Of a DNA stretch of 64,000 nt, positions 17,303 through 26,652 are shown in pieces. Made by a program: the position numbers and the translations under genes. The DNA lies in the NCBI RefSeq assembly GCF_007097145.1, contig NZ_VJVZ01000001.1, forward strand, positions 558,001 to 622,000, given 5' to 3'. Origin of the DNA: Flavobacterium zepuense (lineage in GTDB: Bacteria > Bacteroidota > Bacteroidia > Flavobacteriales > Flavobacteriaceae). Position 1 is the stretch's first letter. Every line of letters starts with the position of its first letter. The notes under the pieces were generated by a model, which saw only the letters and a program-made list of their open reading frames with translations, made no database searches and was not told the origin of the DNA.

Positions 17303-18466
17303 TTACTGTAAGGTTAAGCCGGCTTTCAACCTCATTAAACCCTTTTTTAACTGCGCCCTTGGGCAGGCAATATTTATTCTGATAAAACCCTCTCCGGCAG
17401 CGCCATACATGGTGCCTGCATTTACTTTAAGGTTATTATTTTGCAATAAATCTTCGGCAAGGCTAACCGATGTTTTTTGCAAAGCGCTGCAATCCACCCA
17501 TACAAGATAGGTACCCTGCAAAGGCGCTACTGTAACCGCCGGTATGTTTTGTGCTACAAACTCTTTTAGGTACAAATAGTTGTCATACAGGTAGGTTTTT
17601 AGTGCTTCAAGCCACTCCTCTCCTTGCGTGTAGGCAGCAATAAGCGCCTCAACGGCAAAGGGGCTAAGCATTTCGATTTCCTGCATAACAAGGATGGTAT
17701 TTACGGCCTTGATGAACGCGCTGTTCTGCGTAAACAAATACCCTACCTGTAATCCCGCAAGGTTAAACGTTTTTGTAGGCGATGCCAGTGTAATAGAATT
17801 TTGACTATGTTCCTCGCCCAGCGAAGCAAACGGAATGTGGGTGTTAGTATCTAACACAAGATCGGAATGTATTTCATCTGAAATTACAATTACGTTATGC
17901 TTGAGGCAGATAGCCGCAACCTGTTGCAGTTCCTCCCTTGTCCATACCCTGCCCGCAGGATTATGCGGGTTGCTGAGTATAAGCAGTTTTACATCAGGGT
18001 TGAATGCCTGATTTTCAAGATCGTTGAGGTCTAAACTGTAGTCACCATGATTGTACAACAGGTTATTTTCTACAATTTCGCAGCCGCAATTGGCCAGCGT
18101 TATATAAAAATGGTTGTATACGGGTGGCTGTATTATTACTTTATCGCCTTTTTGGGTGAGTGCCCTTACAATGGCCGATAGTGCAGGTATCACGCCCATA
18201 ACAGGCACTATCCAGTCCTGCTGTATAGTAAAGCCATGCCTTTTTTGCCACCAGTTGGTTATGGCATTGTAAAACTGTGGCGGTGTTTGGGTATAGCCAA
18301 AAACGCCGTGCGCAACCCTGTCGCTAAGTGCCTGTATAATTGCCGAGGCGGTTTTAAAATCCATATCGGCAACCCACATGGGCAGCACATCGCCGGGTGG
18401 AAGCGCATCCCATTTAAAGGCATTCGTGTTTTTGCGGTTGACTATTTCATCAAAATTAAATTCCAT
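17303..18466 (-). CDS. MalY/PatB-family PLP C-S lyase (candidate EgtE-like lyase)
   Basis: A 387-residue fold-type I aminotransferase-like enzyme. It shows the MalY/PatB N-terminus (KWDALPPGDVLPMWVADMDF), FGYT, NPHNPAGRVW, SDEIHSDL and the PLP lysine in SPTKTFNLAGLQ. Family members cleave C-S bonds of cystathionine-like substrates to pyruvate, ammonia and thiol. It is the last gene of the operon with egtD, egtB and an EgtUV-type transporter (15-nt gap). The operon lacks another lyase, so I infer it may cleave the hercynylcysteine sulfoxide made by EgtB, the step EgtE performs elsewhere. A housekeeping cystathionine beta-lyase is the alternative. Confidence 0.85.
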   Translation of the reverse strand: MEFNFDEIVNRKNTNAFKWDALPPGDVLPMWVADMDFKTASAIIQALSDRVAHGVFGYTQTPPQFYNAITNWWQKRHGFTIQQDWIVPVMGVIPALSAIVRALTQKGDKVIIQPPVYNHFYITLANCGCEIVENNLLYNHGDYSLDLNDLENQAFNPDVKLLILSNPHNPAGRVWTREELQQVAAICLKHNVIVISDEIHSDLVLDTNTHIPFASLGEEHSQNSITLASPTKTFNLAGLQVGYLFTQNSAFIKAVNTILVMQEIEMLSPFAVEALIAAYTQGEEWLEALKTYLYDNYLYLKEFVAQNIPAVTVAPLQGTYLVWVDCSALQKTSVSLAEDLLQNNNLKVNAGTMYGAAGEGFIRINIACPRAQLKKGLMRLKAGLTLQ

Positions 18467-18481
18467 ACTATGGTAAGCAAA

Positions 18482-20050
18482 TTATTTTTTATTCAGGTAC
18501 GCTTTTAAATCAGATATCGTAACAATATGCAGCTTTTCAGCTTGTTCACGGCGCATCATTAAGGCATAGGCATTATTAAAACCAATAGGATTGAGCCATT
18601 CCAGGCCGTATTGCTTTTTAAATTGGGCAGCAACATAGTTATATGTTTTCTGACTGTCTTTGCTAACCTCGTTTACGACTTTTTGCGATGGTGTTAGCAG
18701 CACCAAAAGCCCCGTACCTGTATATTCCGGGTACAGGTCTATCCCGTTGTTCATTAAGGCATCAAAACAAATTTTAGTACCACCCAGACCGGTTTTGGTT
18801 TCAACCTTATAATCAGTATTGCCTTCAATGAGTATACGGTACATTTCGGCAAGTATGTATTGTTCTCCAAAAATTTTAGACCCTATGCGCACCGTACCCT
18901 TGGTGCCATTTTTAGATGCCTTATACAACCCTGCACTCAATAGAAAATCTTTAGCAACGTGTTCCGGCGTTTGGTTAAGCAGTTCGGTTTTATAATTAAG
19001 GCTTGTCATAATACTGTCGTTTATCCTGCCCGCCAAAAGGTTAAGGGCTTCTTTAAGCCCGGGAAATTTGGTAAGGGTTTCAGACTTTACAATAGGCGCG
19101 GCATAATAGGGCGGAAAAATATTTTTATCGTCCTGCAACACCACGAGGTTAAACGCTTTAATCCTGCCATCGGTAGAATATCCGCTTATAACATCTAACT
19201 TACCCTCCTGTGCTGCCTTGTACATTATGGCATCGCTAACCACAACCGGGCTTAACTGCATGCCATACACCTGCCTTAACCCCAGGTCGCCGTCCTGCCT
19301 GCCCATAAACTCGGGCGTAAAGCCAATTTTTAGTTTGTTTTTTGTTCCCAATGGCCATAAAAAGTAGGCTGCTAAAGCAACGGCAATTGCTATTATCGCA
19401 TATAATAATTTGCGAAACGACCGCAGCCCTGATCGTTGAACGTAGCCAATAGCCATATCAAGAACTACTGCAAGCAGCGCTGCGGGTATGGCACCGGCCA
19501 GTATCATATTAGTGTTGTTAAGTGATATCCCGCCAAAGATAAACTCCCCCAAACCTCCGGCTGCTACAAAAGAGGCCAGTGTTGCAACCCCCACATTTAT
19601 AACCGCGGCCGTGCGAATACCTGCGATGATAACCGGCATTGCCAGAGGCAGTTCCACCTTAAACAACCGTTGGCTTTTGCTCATTCCTAATGCGGTGGCA
19701 GCCTCTGTAACTAAAGGGTTCACACCCGTTATGCCCGTATAGGTATTGCGTATTATGGGCAGCAATGCATAAATAAGCAGTGCTACAATAGCCGGAGTTG
19801 CTCCTATACCAAAGGCAGGTATCATAAACCCTAAGAGAGCAATACTGGGCACGGTTTGCAATACACCCGCAATACCCAGCACCGGTGTGGCTAACCTGCG
19901 CCTGCGCGATATGAGTATCCCTAACGGAATACCCACTGCTATAGCCAGCAATAATGACAGAAAGGTAAGCCCAAGGTGCTGCCCTACCTGAGCCAGCAGC
20001 TTATCCTGCTGGCTGGCTATAAATTGCCAAAGGGTTTGCTCCTGTGTCAT
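18482..20050 (-). CDS. ABC permease fused to substrate-binding domain, OpuC/EgtU type
   Basis: A 522-residue fusion. Residues ~1-215 are a BPD-type permease with five or six membrane segments and the EAA-like loop EAATALGMSKSQRLFKVELPLAMP. After a last membrane helix (~218-232), residues ~235-522 form a periplasmic glycine-betaine-type binding domain (KIGFTPEFMGRQDG at its start, ending in MNNGIDLYPEYTGTG and related strands). This permease-binder fusion is the layout of OpuC/ProWX-like osmolyte importers and of the ergothioneine importer EgtU. Overlaps the ATPase gene by 4 nt. Its place in an egtD/egtB operon favours a trimethyl-ammonium substrate such as ergothioneine or hercynine. Confidence 0.88.
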   Translation of the reverse strand: MTQEQTLWQFIASQQDKLLAQVGQHLGLTFLSLLLAIAVGIPLGILISRRRRLATPVLGIAGVLQTVPSIALLGFMIPAFGIGATPAIVALLIYALLPIIRNTYTGITGVNPLVTEAATALGMSKSQRLFKVELPLAMPVIIAGIRTAAVINVGVATLASFVAAGGLGEFIFGGISLNNTNMILAGAIPAALLAVVLDMAIGYVQRSGLRSFRKLLYAIIAIAVALAAYFLWPLGTKNKLKIGFTPEFMGRQDGDLGLRQVYGMQLSPVVVSDAIMYKAAQEGKLDVISGYSTDGRIKAFNLVVLQDDKNIFPPYYAAPIVKSETLTKFPGLKEALNLLAGRINDSIMTSLNYKTELLNQTPEHVAKDFLLSAGLYKASKNGTKGTVRIGSKIFGEQYILAEMYRILIEGNTDYKVETKTGLGGTKICFDALMNNGIDLYPEYTGTGLLVLLTPSQKVVNEVSKDSQKTYNYVAAQFKKQYGLEWLNPIGFNNAYALMMRREQAEKLHIVTISDLKAYLNKK

Positions 20051-20958
20051 GCGGTTTGTAGTTTTCTGTACTGGCTAAATGCCTGCATAACGGCATCGTA
20101 CTGCATGGAGTATTTATTTTCTGAACTTAGTAGTTGAAGCGCCTGCCACACATTTGCCGCACCTTTAACCTCTGGTGGTAATGCTTCTTTTAAAAAAGGT
20201 AGGATGTCTTGTAGTGTAGCACTTTTATACTCCAAAACCAGGCGGCTGGAGGCAAAAAAGTCTTTCACAAAATCGTTTGCCGGATGGTACAGCATCTCTG
20301 CCGGGGTACCCGTTTGCACTATCTGCCCTTTATCCATAAGGCAAATGCGGTGCCCCAGTTCAAAAGCTTCCTGAACATCATGTGTAACCAAAACCGTGGT
20401 TTTGTTGGTAAGCTCATCTAATGATTTAAATTCGTTATGTATCGCGGCCTTGGTAAGGGTATCTAATGCGCCGAAGGGTTCATCCATTAGCAACACGGGA
20501 GTATTCGCTATTAATGCCCTCGCAATGCCCACCCGCTGCTGTTGGCCACCACTAAGTTCATGCGGATAACGGCTTACTATGTTTTGAGGCAGGTTGAGTT
20601 TTTCTAACAGTTCCGATGTTCGGTTTTTGGTTTTTTTGGAATCCCATTGAAGCAGGGCGGGCAGCACAGCAATATTTTGTGCCACTGTATAGTGCGGAAA
20701 AAGCCCTGCATGCTGCATTACAAAACCTATGGTTTTTCGCAGTGCCTCGGGCTTGCTGTTCCTTATGTCGTTACCGTTAATAAGTATGGTACCGGCATCG
20801 GGCTCTATGAGCCGGTTTATCATTTTTAGGGTGGTGGTCTTGCCACAGCCGCTCGTGCCTAAAAGCACCAATATTTCTTTATCGTTTGCCTGTAACGAAA
20901 TATTATTTACTGCTTTATGTGTACCAAAACTTTTAGAGACACCGCTTAAAGTAATCAT
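20047..20958 (-). CDS. ABC transporter ATPase, OpuCA/EgtV type
   Basis: A 303-residue ATPase with Walker A GTSGCGKTT (residues 34-42), Q loop VMQHAGLFPH, signature LSGGQQQR, Walker B VLLMDEPFGALD and switch His in VLVTHDVQEA. It energises the fused permease/binder, whose ATG overlaps its TGA. The C-terminal ~60 residues are short and do not look like the tandem CBS domains of many OpuA/OpuC ATPases, so osmotic gating through CBS is unlikely. Starts 13 nt after egtB. Confidence 0.9.
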   Translation of the reverse strand: MITLSGVSKSFGTHKAVNNISLQANDKEILVLLGTSGCGKTTTLKMINRLIEPDAGTILINGNDIRNSKPEALRKTIGFVMQHAGLFPHYTVAQNIAVLPALLQWDSKKTKNRTSELLEKLNLPQNIVSRYPHELSGGQQQRVGIARALIANTPVLLMDEPFGALDTLTKAAIHNEFKSLDELTNKTTVLVTHDVQEAFELGHRICLMDKGQIVQTGTPAEMLYHPANDFVKDFFASSRLVLEYKSATLQDILPFLKEALPPEVKGAANVWQALQLLSSENKYSMQYDAVMQAFSQYRKLQTA

Positions 20959-20971
20959 AGCGTTAGCGGTG

Positions 20972-22156
20972 TTATTTTACAAGGCGTATGCCCGTAAACT
21001 GCCATTGGTGGCGCGGATGGAAAAAGTTACGGTAGGTATTGCGGCTGTGTCCCGGCGGCGTAGCTACAGAGGCACCACGCAGCACCATTTGGCTTACCAT
21101 GAACTTGCCGTTGTATTCGCCTATGGCACCGGCTTCTTTTTTAAACCCGGGATATGCCAGGTAGGCACTATTGGTCCACTCCCAGCGGTCGCCCCAGTTA
21201 AATAAGCCTGATGCTACTTCCCATTCGGCTTCGGTAGGCAGGCGCATACCTTTCCAGGATGCAAAAGCCGAAGCTTCGTAAAAATTGATGTGGCAAACGG
21301 CACTGTTAGGGTCAACTTCATGCAAACCGTTTAAGGTGTAGTGCATCCACATACCATCAATAAAGTGCCAGTATAACGGGGCTTGAGCAGCATTTTGCCG
21401 TACCCAGTCCCACCCTTCCGAATGCCAGTGCCTAAAATTGGTATAACCGCCGTCTTTTATAAACAATAAATATTCGGCATTGGTAACAGGGTTTGCTGCA
21501 ATTTCAAAATCGTCAAGGTATACATTATGGCGGCCTAACTCGTTATCAAAACAAAAGCCGTTGCCATTATAGCCTATTTGGTAAACACCGCGTTGCACAT
21601 CAATAAAATCTGTACTTGGCGTAATACTTTCATTAAAAACGTTGTTTGTGCTGTAAACGGGGAAAAGCGGATTGTGCCCCAGTATGTATTTTATATCGCT
21701 ATACAAAAGCTCCTGGTGCTGCTGCTCGTGGTTAAGGCCCAGCTCTAAAAGGGCAGCTACATCATCAGCTATTGAATCACTTTGCAAAAAAGCCTCCATT
21801 TGTTCATCTACATAGGCGCGGTATCGGTACACATCGGTTACCGATGGGCGGCTGAGGTTGCCGCGGTCGGTACGTACTACCCTTGCGCCCACACTCTCGT
21901 AATAGCTGTTAAACACAAAGTTATATTTCGGGTTATATTCTTCGTAGCCTTTAAAATTGGGCTTTAATATAAACGTTTCAAAAAACCAGGTGGTATGCCC
22001 AAGGTGCCATTTAGGCGGACTAACATCGGCTATGGGCTGTACTACATAATCTTCTATTTCCAGTGGTTTGCAAATCGTTTCAGAATGCCTTCGTATGCTA
22101 CTATACTGCTGTAAAAGCATCCCTGCAATGTTGGCTTTGGCTATATTATTTTCCAT
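20972..22156 (-). CDS. egtB: Ergothioneine biosynthesis sulfoxide synthase EgtB
   Basis: A 394-residue non-haem iron enzyme: N-terminal DinB-like domain (~1-155) and C-terminal formylglycine-generating-enzyme/SUMF1 domain (~185-394). Probable iron ligands are H54 (HLGHTTWFFE) and H143/H147 (NHEQQHQELL). The FGE part ends with the family signature VLRGASVATPPGHSR...TGIRL. It joins a sulfur donor to hercynine to give a sulfoxide. No egtA or egtC is nearby, which fits the EgtB type that uses free cysteine (inference). 11 nt after egtD and 13 nt before the ATPase gene. Confidence 0.92.
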   Translation of the reverse strand: MENNIAKANIAGMLLQQYSSIRRHSETICKPLEIEDYVVQPIADVSPPKWHLGHTTWFFETFILKPNFKGYEEYNPKYNFVFNSYYESVGARVVRTDRGNLSRPSVTDVYRYRAYVDEQMEAFLQSDSIADDVAALLELGLNHEQQHQELLYSDIKYILGHNPLFPVYSTNNVFNESITPSTDFIDVQRGVYQIGYNGNGFCFDNELGRHNVYLDDFEIAANPVTNAEYLLFIKDGGYTNFRHWHSEGWDWVRQNAAQAPLYWHFIDGMWMHYTLNGLHEVDPNSAVCHINFYEASAFASWKGMRLPTEAEWEVASGLFNWGDRWEWTNSAYLAYPGFKKEAGAIGEYNGKFMVSQMVLRGASVATPPGHSRNTYRNFFHPRHQWQFTGIRLVK

Positions 22157-22167
22157 ACGGTAAGATA

Positions 22168-23193
22168 CTAATTATTGGCAACCCATAAACTATCGGTAAA
22201 CCAGCCTTTAGAATCGGTTACCGATCCTGCTATGGCAAAGCCGGACGTGGCCGCAAGCTGCTCAATATCATCCTGCGAGAATTTTTGGGACACCTCCATA
22301 TACACGGCCTCATCCTTATCAAAATGTATTATGGTTCCATCAATGCTCACATCCTGTTCTTTAAGGCTGATGATATAACTGCGGCAAGCCCCTGTAAGCG
22401 GGTCATAGTTTTGATAATGACTAAAGTTACTTACGTTAAAATCGGCACCAAGCTCGCGGTTAATACGGGTTAGCAGATTAAGGTTAAAGGCTGCGGTAAT
22501 ACCGGCCTTATCGTTATAAGCATCCAGTATGGTTTGCGGGTTCTTTTTAAGGTCGAAGCCTATAAGGGCAATATCGCCGGGTGAAAGGTTCATTCGAAGC
22601 TCACGGCAAAAAGATACTGCTTCGGCAGCTTCCATATTCCCCACATTACCCCCTAAAAACATCACCACTTTGCGCCTTGACGAAAGGTTTGCAGCACGCT
22701 TTAGCATATCAAAATAGTCGCCTTCAAGGCACACAATATTTAATTCGGGCATTTCAACGCTCAGCTTATCGTCTAAAACATCAAGTATGTGCCCGGAAAT
22801 ATCTATGGGCATGTACGTAAAATTTGCCTGCCTGTTTAACAGATGCTTTAGCAGGAACAACGATTTTGTAGCATCGCCTGCGCCAAGCTCTATCAGGTCG
22901 AACGCAGTACCGTCGGCCATTAAAATGTTGGCAAGATCCTGTGTCCTGTTCTTAAAAATATCCATTTCGCTGCGCGTAAGGTAATACTCCGGCATTGCCA
23001 TAATTTGCTGAAAGAGGCCATCGCCAATAACATCATAAAAATATTTAGATTGCGATGTTTTGGGGTTATTGTTAAAACCTTTTAAAACATCGGCACGAAA
23101 TTGCTTTGTATCGTTTAAAATTTGCTCTTTAGGCAATTTGCTCTCGGGCATAGCTATCATAGTTGTAGTAATATTTAATGCCTGGGTAAGCAT
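22168..23193 (-). CDS. egtD: L-histidine N-alpha-methyltransferase EgtD
   Basis: A 341-residue SAM-dependent methyltransferase that trimethylates histidine to hercynine. The SAM site is LIELGAGDATKSLFLL; MFLGGNVGN and the GFDLKK strand are family landmarks, as is the N-terminal PKTSQSKYFYDVIGDGLFQQI region. The annotated start gives a short extra N-terminus; M12 or M15 (about 23160-23151) are alternatives before PESKLPKEQ. First gene of the five-gene operon. 174 nt separate it from the preceding gene, where no exact -7 box is seen. Confidence 0.93.
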   Translation of the reverse strand: MLTQALNITTTMIAMPESKLPKEQILNDTKQFRADVLKGFNNNPKTSQSKYFYDVIGDGLFQQIMAMPEYYLTRSEMDIFKNRTQDLANILMADGTAFDLIELGAGDATKSLFLLKHLLNRQANFTYMPIDISGHILDVLDDKLSVEMPELNIVCLEGDYFDMLKRAANLSSRRKVVMFLGGNVGNMEAAEAVSFCRELRMNLSPGDIALIGFDLKKNPQTILDAYNDKAGITAAFNLNLLTRINRELGADFNVSNFSHYQNYDPLTGACRSYIISLKEQDVSIDGTIIHFDKDEAVYMEVSQKFSQDDIEQLAATSGFAIAGSVTDSKGWFTDSLWVANN

Positions 23194-23367
23194 TACAATA
23201 TTCCACCGCCATGATCGGTTTCCATAAAGTGGTATGCGGCTGCTACTTTGGCTATATTAAATGTACGCCCGATAATGGGATTGGTAATTTCATTTTAAAT
23301 TTTTTTAACAAATTCATGAAAAATTCCCCATCTATACCAATTTTGCAAAATCTAACTTGGCAAAACT

Positions 23368-23862
23368 TTACATAGATGTTGCTTTATTAATTTTCATTTG
23401 TTTTATAATTTGATACACTGTACCGCCAATAAACAGTAACAAAAGAATTAGCAGGGTGTTTGCAATTACCGGATCCTTTATATCTTTAGCCAACGGATGC
23501 CCTACAGGAACCCGGGTAAAGGTTTCATTAACAGTTGGTACCCATGACAGGAAAAAGCTAAAAGAAAGACAAAAGTTTTCAAAATAACGAGCCCTGGTAT
23601 TTCCTTTCTTTCTCCAATAAAGAAGGTAGGCCACCGATATTAATATAACAATTAATATCGAAAAAGCGTGCCCCGGATTAAATCCGCCATGCTTAGAGAT
23701 ACCTAATGCTGTTAACGACGTTACTAAAGTACCATAAAAATAAATTTTACCGGTTAGTTTAGCCAAATTGATTTTACCATACTTTACAAATGATACAAGT
23801 GCGGCAATAATGGCAGCAAGGCCTATTATGGTATGAAAAATTCCTAAATTTGATAATGTCAT
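23368..23862 (-). CDS. Four-helix membrane protein, DUF2306-like
   Basis: A 164-residue hydrophobic protein with four predicted membrane segments and short loops. The pattern GKIYFYGTLVTSLTALGI followed by GGFNPGHAFSILI resembles DUF2306 proteins, a small group with unknown function; I am not certain of this match. An exact -7 element lies upstream. It stands alone before the ergothioneine-type operon and is divergent from the AraC regulator. Confidence 0.65.
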   Translation of the reverse strand: MTLSNLGIFHTIIGLAAIIAALVSFVKYGKINLAKLTGKIYFYGTLVTSLTALGISKHGGFNPGHAFSILIVILISVAYLLYWRKKGNTRARYFENFCLSFSFFLSWVPTVNETFTRVPVGHPLAKDIKDPVIANTLLILLLLFIGGTVYQIIKQMKINKATSM

Positions 23863-24331
23863 AATTTTTTCTGATTTAATTAATTGTCATTTTTTACTTA
23901 ACAAACGTAGTCTTAAAGAAAAATCTGAATTTGTTAAACCAGCTCAAATATTTGGCAATTTGGTTCGAAAATGCCACGCACTTTCTTATCCTTTAAGTAT
24001 AATATTTAGAAGTAACTTTTTGCTGTAAGTTCAGAAAGCTTTACTCAATATGGTTTAACGGTATAATTTCGAAATGGCAAGACCCGACAATACAGCTATA
24101 ATTAGCTGTTATACAATAATATATATTGATTTCAACTTGGAACCTTGCCCAATAGCCAAAGAAATTAGCAACAAATAATACCGGATAAAATCTTCATATT
24201 TATAGAGTTTCCTTTAAGTATAGAGGTTTAACTAAAATTATTAGATAATTACTGGTATATTGCCATCGAATAATTTTTTACGTTTACTCATATTTTATTT
24301 AGCGACACTTTACAAAAAATATTCAAAATTC
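23863..24331. other. Intergenic region between divergent membrane-protein and AraC-regulator genes
   Basis: No gene recognised. It holds the -7 element at 23902-23909 and a small inverted repeat ACAGCT-N6-AGCTGT at 24092-24109. No promoter for the AraC gene can be named. Confidence 0.4.
23902..23909 (-). promoter_or_regulatory. Candidate -7 element (TACGTTTG) of the DUF2306-like gene
   Basis: Exact TAnnTTTG on the minus strand, 40 nt upstream of the ATG at 23862; no convincing -33. Confidence 0.35.
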
Positions 24332-25180
24332 ATGGTTACCGACTATAAAAAAATGGATTTATTTGGAGAAACTTTAATTCAAAAAATAGTACTAAAGCCA
24401 CCTTTTGAATTTCCTTTTCCAGTATCAGACAGAGCTTGCTTTTTATTTTCTTTGGAAGGTGATATTCAATTTTATGATAAGCAAGAGCAATTTGTTGTTC
24501 ATAGCAATTATTCACTGCTTTTAACTTGTATAAGCAACGGCAAAAAAATAATTAATTCTGCCAATAGCACTCAAAATGAATTGATAATTATTAGTTTTTA
24601 CCCCGGTACGTTAAAAAAAATATACGAAAGAGACCTTCCATTACTCCTTCAAAAACCAAAGAATAACATATCTAATCAATCCGCCGAAAGGATAAATAAT
24701 GATTTTTTGATAAAAAAGTACATTGAAGGCTTGTTGTTCTACTTTGAAAATCCTTCTTTAGTAAATGAAGACTTATTAATTATTAAATTAAAAGAAATCA
24801 TTTTGTTATTGTCACAAACCCAAAATGCAGAAACCATCAGGGTAATTTTATCACAGCTTTTTTCGCCAGCCACTTATTCTTTCAGGCAAATTATAGATGC
24901 CAATATGTTTCGGCAAGTTGGTATTGAAGAGCTTGCAAAGAAAACAAATTTAAGTGTCTCGTCTTTTAAAAGGGAGTTTACAAAACTCTACAACGACTCC
25001 CCTGCCAATTACATCAAAACTAAAAGGCTTGAGAGGGCAGCCGAACTGCTTGTTGTATCTGATGAGCGTATAACAGATATTGCTTTTGATTGTGGTTTTA
25101 ATGACCTTGCAAATTTTACTAAAAGCTTTCATGATAAATTTAATGTAACGCCAACAAACTATCGCTTAAAATTAAAGTAG
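24332..25180 (+). CDS. AraC-family transcriptional regulator
   Basis: A 282-residue regulator from the ATG at 24332; the open frame upstream begins only with TTG codons, so this ATG is preferred. The N-terminal ~170 residues form a cupin-like effector domain (FEFPFPVSDRACFLFSLEGDIQFYDKQEQF) of ExsA type. The C-terminal ~100 residues are the double helix-turn-helix: GIEELAKKTNLSVSSFKREF and RITDIAFDCGFNDLANFTKSF, ending NVTPTNYR. It stands alone; no target is evident, though the four-gene minus-strand cassette begins nearby. Confidence 0.88.
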   Translation: MVTDYKKMDLFGETLIQKIVLKPPFEFPFPVSDRACFLFSLEGDIQFYDKQEQFVVHSNYSLLLTCISNGKKIINSANSTQNELIIISFYPGTLKKIYERDLPLLLQKPKNNISNQSAERINNDFLIKKYIEGLLFYFENPSLVNEDLLIIKLKEIILLLSQTQNAETIRVILSQLFSPATYSFRQIIDANMFRQVGIEELAKKTNLSVSSFKREFTKLYNDSPANYIKTKRLERAAELLVVSDERITDIAFDCGFNDLANFTKSFHDKFNVTPTNYRLKLK

Positions 25181-25329
25181 TAGTATTTTAAACTAAATTT
25201 TTATCAGATAGATATATACAATCTCCTTGTAAAAATGGTGTTGTGCTAATGTCACTTTCCGATAAGGATATTGGGAGAGCAATAGATCATTTTAAAAAAG
25301 GTTAGATTATTTTTATTTATAAGCAGTTT

Positions 25330-25364
25330 AAGGTGGCTTAGCAACAATGCGAGCCACCTTTCTA
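25330..25364 (+). terminator. Hairpin between the AraC gene and the EEP-toxin-like gene
   Basis: AAGGTGGCT / AGCCACCTT stem (25330-25338, 25352-25360) followed by TTTCTAT on the plus side, between convergent genes. Confidence 0.5.
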
Positions 25365-25411
25365 TCATGCAGAGGCCTAAAAATTTAATCTAAATTTACA
25401 GATGCCCCCAA

Positions 25412-26638
25412 TTATACTCCATCCAGGAGAGCTAACGGACTACCTTCAACTTTTCCTTTCAGTTCGCTATCATGTGCTACATATTGTATTACACTGGGAT
25501 GATCTGTAGCTTCACGATTTGTGTCATCAGGATTTACAAAGACATAGTTTGTTGTAGATGGCTGCAATACACTATGTTTGCTATGTCCATCACTTAAAGG
25601 TACACTTTGCATAAAATGTGTCTCTTTTTTAGCACCACTACTTTGAGGGTTCAAGGTTTCACCGCTTGGCAAATGTCCGCCCATAGAGGGCAGCGAATAC
25701 TCACTCATTGCAGATGAATAATTAGTATCACCAACATAACTTGTTACAATTACCGGGGTTGTTCCTTTTCTTTGCTCATCAGCATAACTTTGGAATGATG
25801 CATGTGTTCCTGATTCCTTGGTTTTTGTTCCAATAAACTCATTGGGTATGTGTACCATTAGTGTTTTGTACCTGCTTCCATCTGTTGTTTCATAATTTAG
25901 TGCTGCGGTATTTATTTTTTTCCTGGTAGATAAATGGGTAACCGTTTCTTGGGTAACAGTATAAACACCTAACATATCATTTCTAACATAAATGCTCATA
26001 CTTTGCTTATTATCAGAGCTGCCTTTGGCATTTGTTCCCTGAATGTAGAGTTTTCTTGTATATTGAACATCCAGAGTTTCTGTTCCAACTTCAGTTTTTA
26101 GTTGTAAAGACGGCTTTTCCTCTTTTCCTTCAATTACAGCAATTACATGGGGCATTGTTTTGTTTTCCAGCAAGGCCTGAACATGGGCCTGAAAATCTGC
26201 ACCCAATGTAGTTTTTGACTGTAGGGAAAGCATTTTTTTAGCATCGGCATCACTAACACCTTTCCTTGAGCTTGAAGTAGCAAGGTTTAAAGTATCAACG
26301 CCCATTTTAGATTTCCATGTTCTTCCAAAATTTTCAAAAGCCTCACGCGAAAAAATAGTTATCACACTATAATCTTTCATGCTTTCTTTTTTTAGGCCGG
26401 TATTTGCCGTATGCCTATCTGAAATTGATAGCTGCCCTCCGCTACGGTCTATACTGTTTGACCGCTTTAACCTTGGCCTTGGTTTCAATTTAGGTTCACG
26501 AGCAGAAACTCTTGGACGTGTATCAGAAACCTTTAGCCTTTTACGTGGATTCAAGAATTCCGAGTATTCATCGTCATCATCATCCCACTCCCTAAGCCTT
26601 TTTAATCCCATAATTTTACTATTAAGATAACTTTGCAA
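25412..26638 (-). CDS. DNase I-like (endonuclease/exonuclease/phosphatase fold) protein with basic NLS-like N-terminus
   Basis: 408 residues. The core follows the EEP order: first strand DTLNLATSSSR (~115-125), metal-binding Glu in VIAVIEGKEE (E170), strand/His in TLMVHIPNEF (H263), GDTN (303-306) and the terminal TDHPSVIQYV (D379-H380). The fold includes DNase I, CdtB and inositol phosphatases. Residues 11-60 are unusual: KRLRE, an acidic run WDDDDDEY, PRKRLK and KLKPRPRLKR, like a bipartite eukaryotic nuclear localisation signal. No signal peptide. Last of a four-gene cassette (14-nt gap). A eukaryote-directed or antagonistic nuclease is inferred. M10 (26611) is an alternative start. Confidence 0.65.
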   Translation of the reverse strand: MQSYLNSKIMGLKRLREWDDDDDEYSEFLNPRKRLKVSDTRPRVSAREPKLKPRPRLKRSNSIDRSGGQLSISDRHTANTGLKKESMKDYSVITIFSREAFENFGRTWKSKMGVDTLNLATSSSRKGVSDADAKKMLSLQSKTTLGADFQAHVQALLENKTMPHVIAVIEGKEEKPSLQLKTEVGTETLDVQYTRKLYIQGTNAKGSSDNKQSMSIYVRNDMLGVYTVTQETVTHLSTRKKINTAALNYETTDGSRYKTLMVHIPNEFIGTKTKESGTHASFQSYADEQRKGTTPVIVTSYVGDTNYSSAMSEYSLPSMGGHLPSGETLNPQSSGAKKETHFMQSVPLSDGHSKHSVLQPSTTNYVFVNPDDTNREATDHPSVIQYVAHDSELKGKVEGSPLALLDGV

Positions 26639-26652
26639 ACTGCACCATTTTA

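Noticed and set aside
24092..24109. Inverted repeat ACAGCT-N6-AGCTGT as operator of the AraC gene
   Set aside because: Only 6-bp arms, no nearby promoter box; too weak to annotate as a site.
24260..24331. Upstream extension of the AraC gene from a TTG codon
   Set aside because: Adds 24 residues without similarity to AraC regulators; the ATG at 24332 gives a normal N-terminus.
25249..25305. Short plus-strand frame starting ATGTCACTTTCC
   Set aside because: Only 18 codons, no family, no promoter; cannot be supported as a gene.
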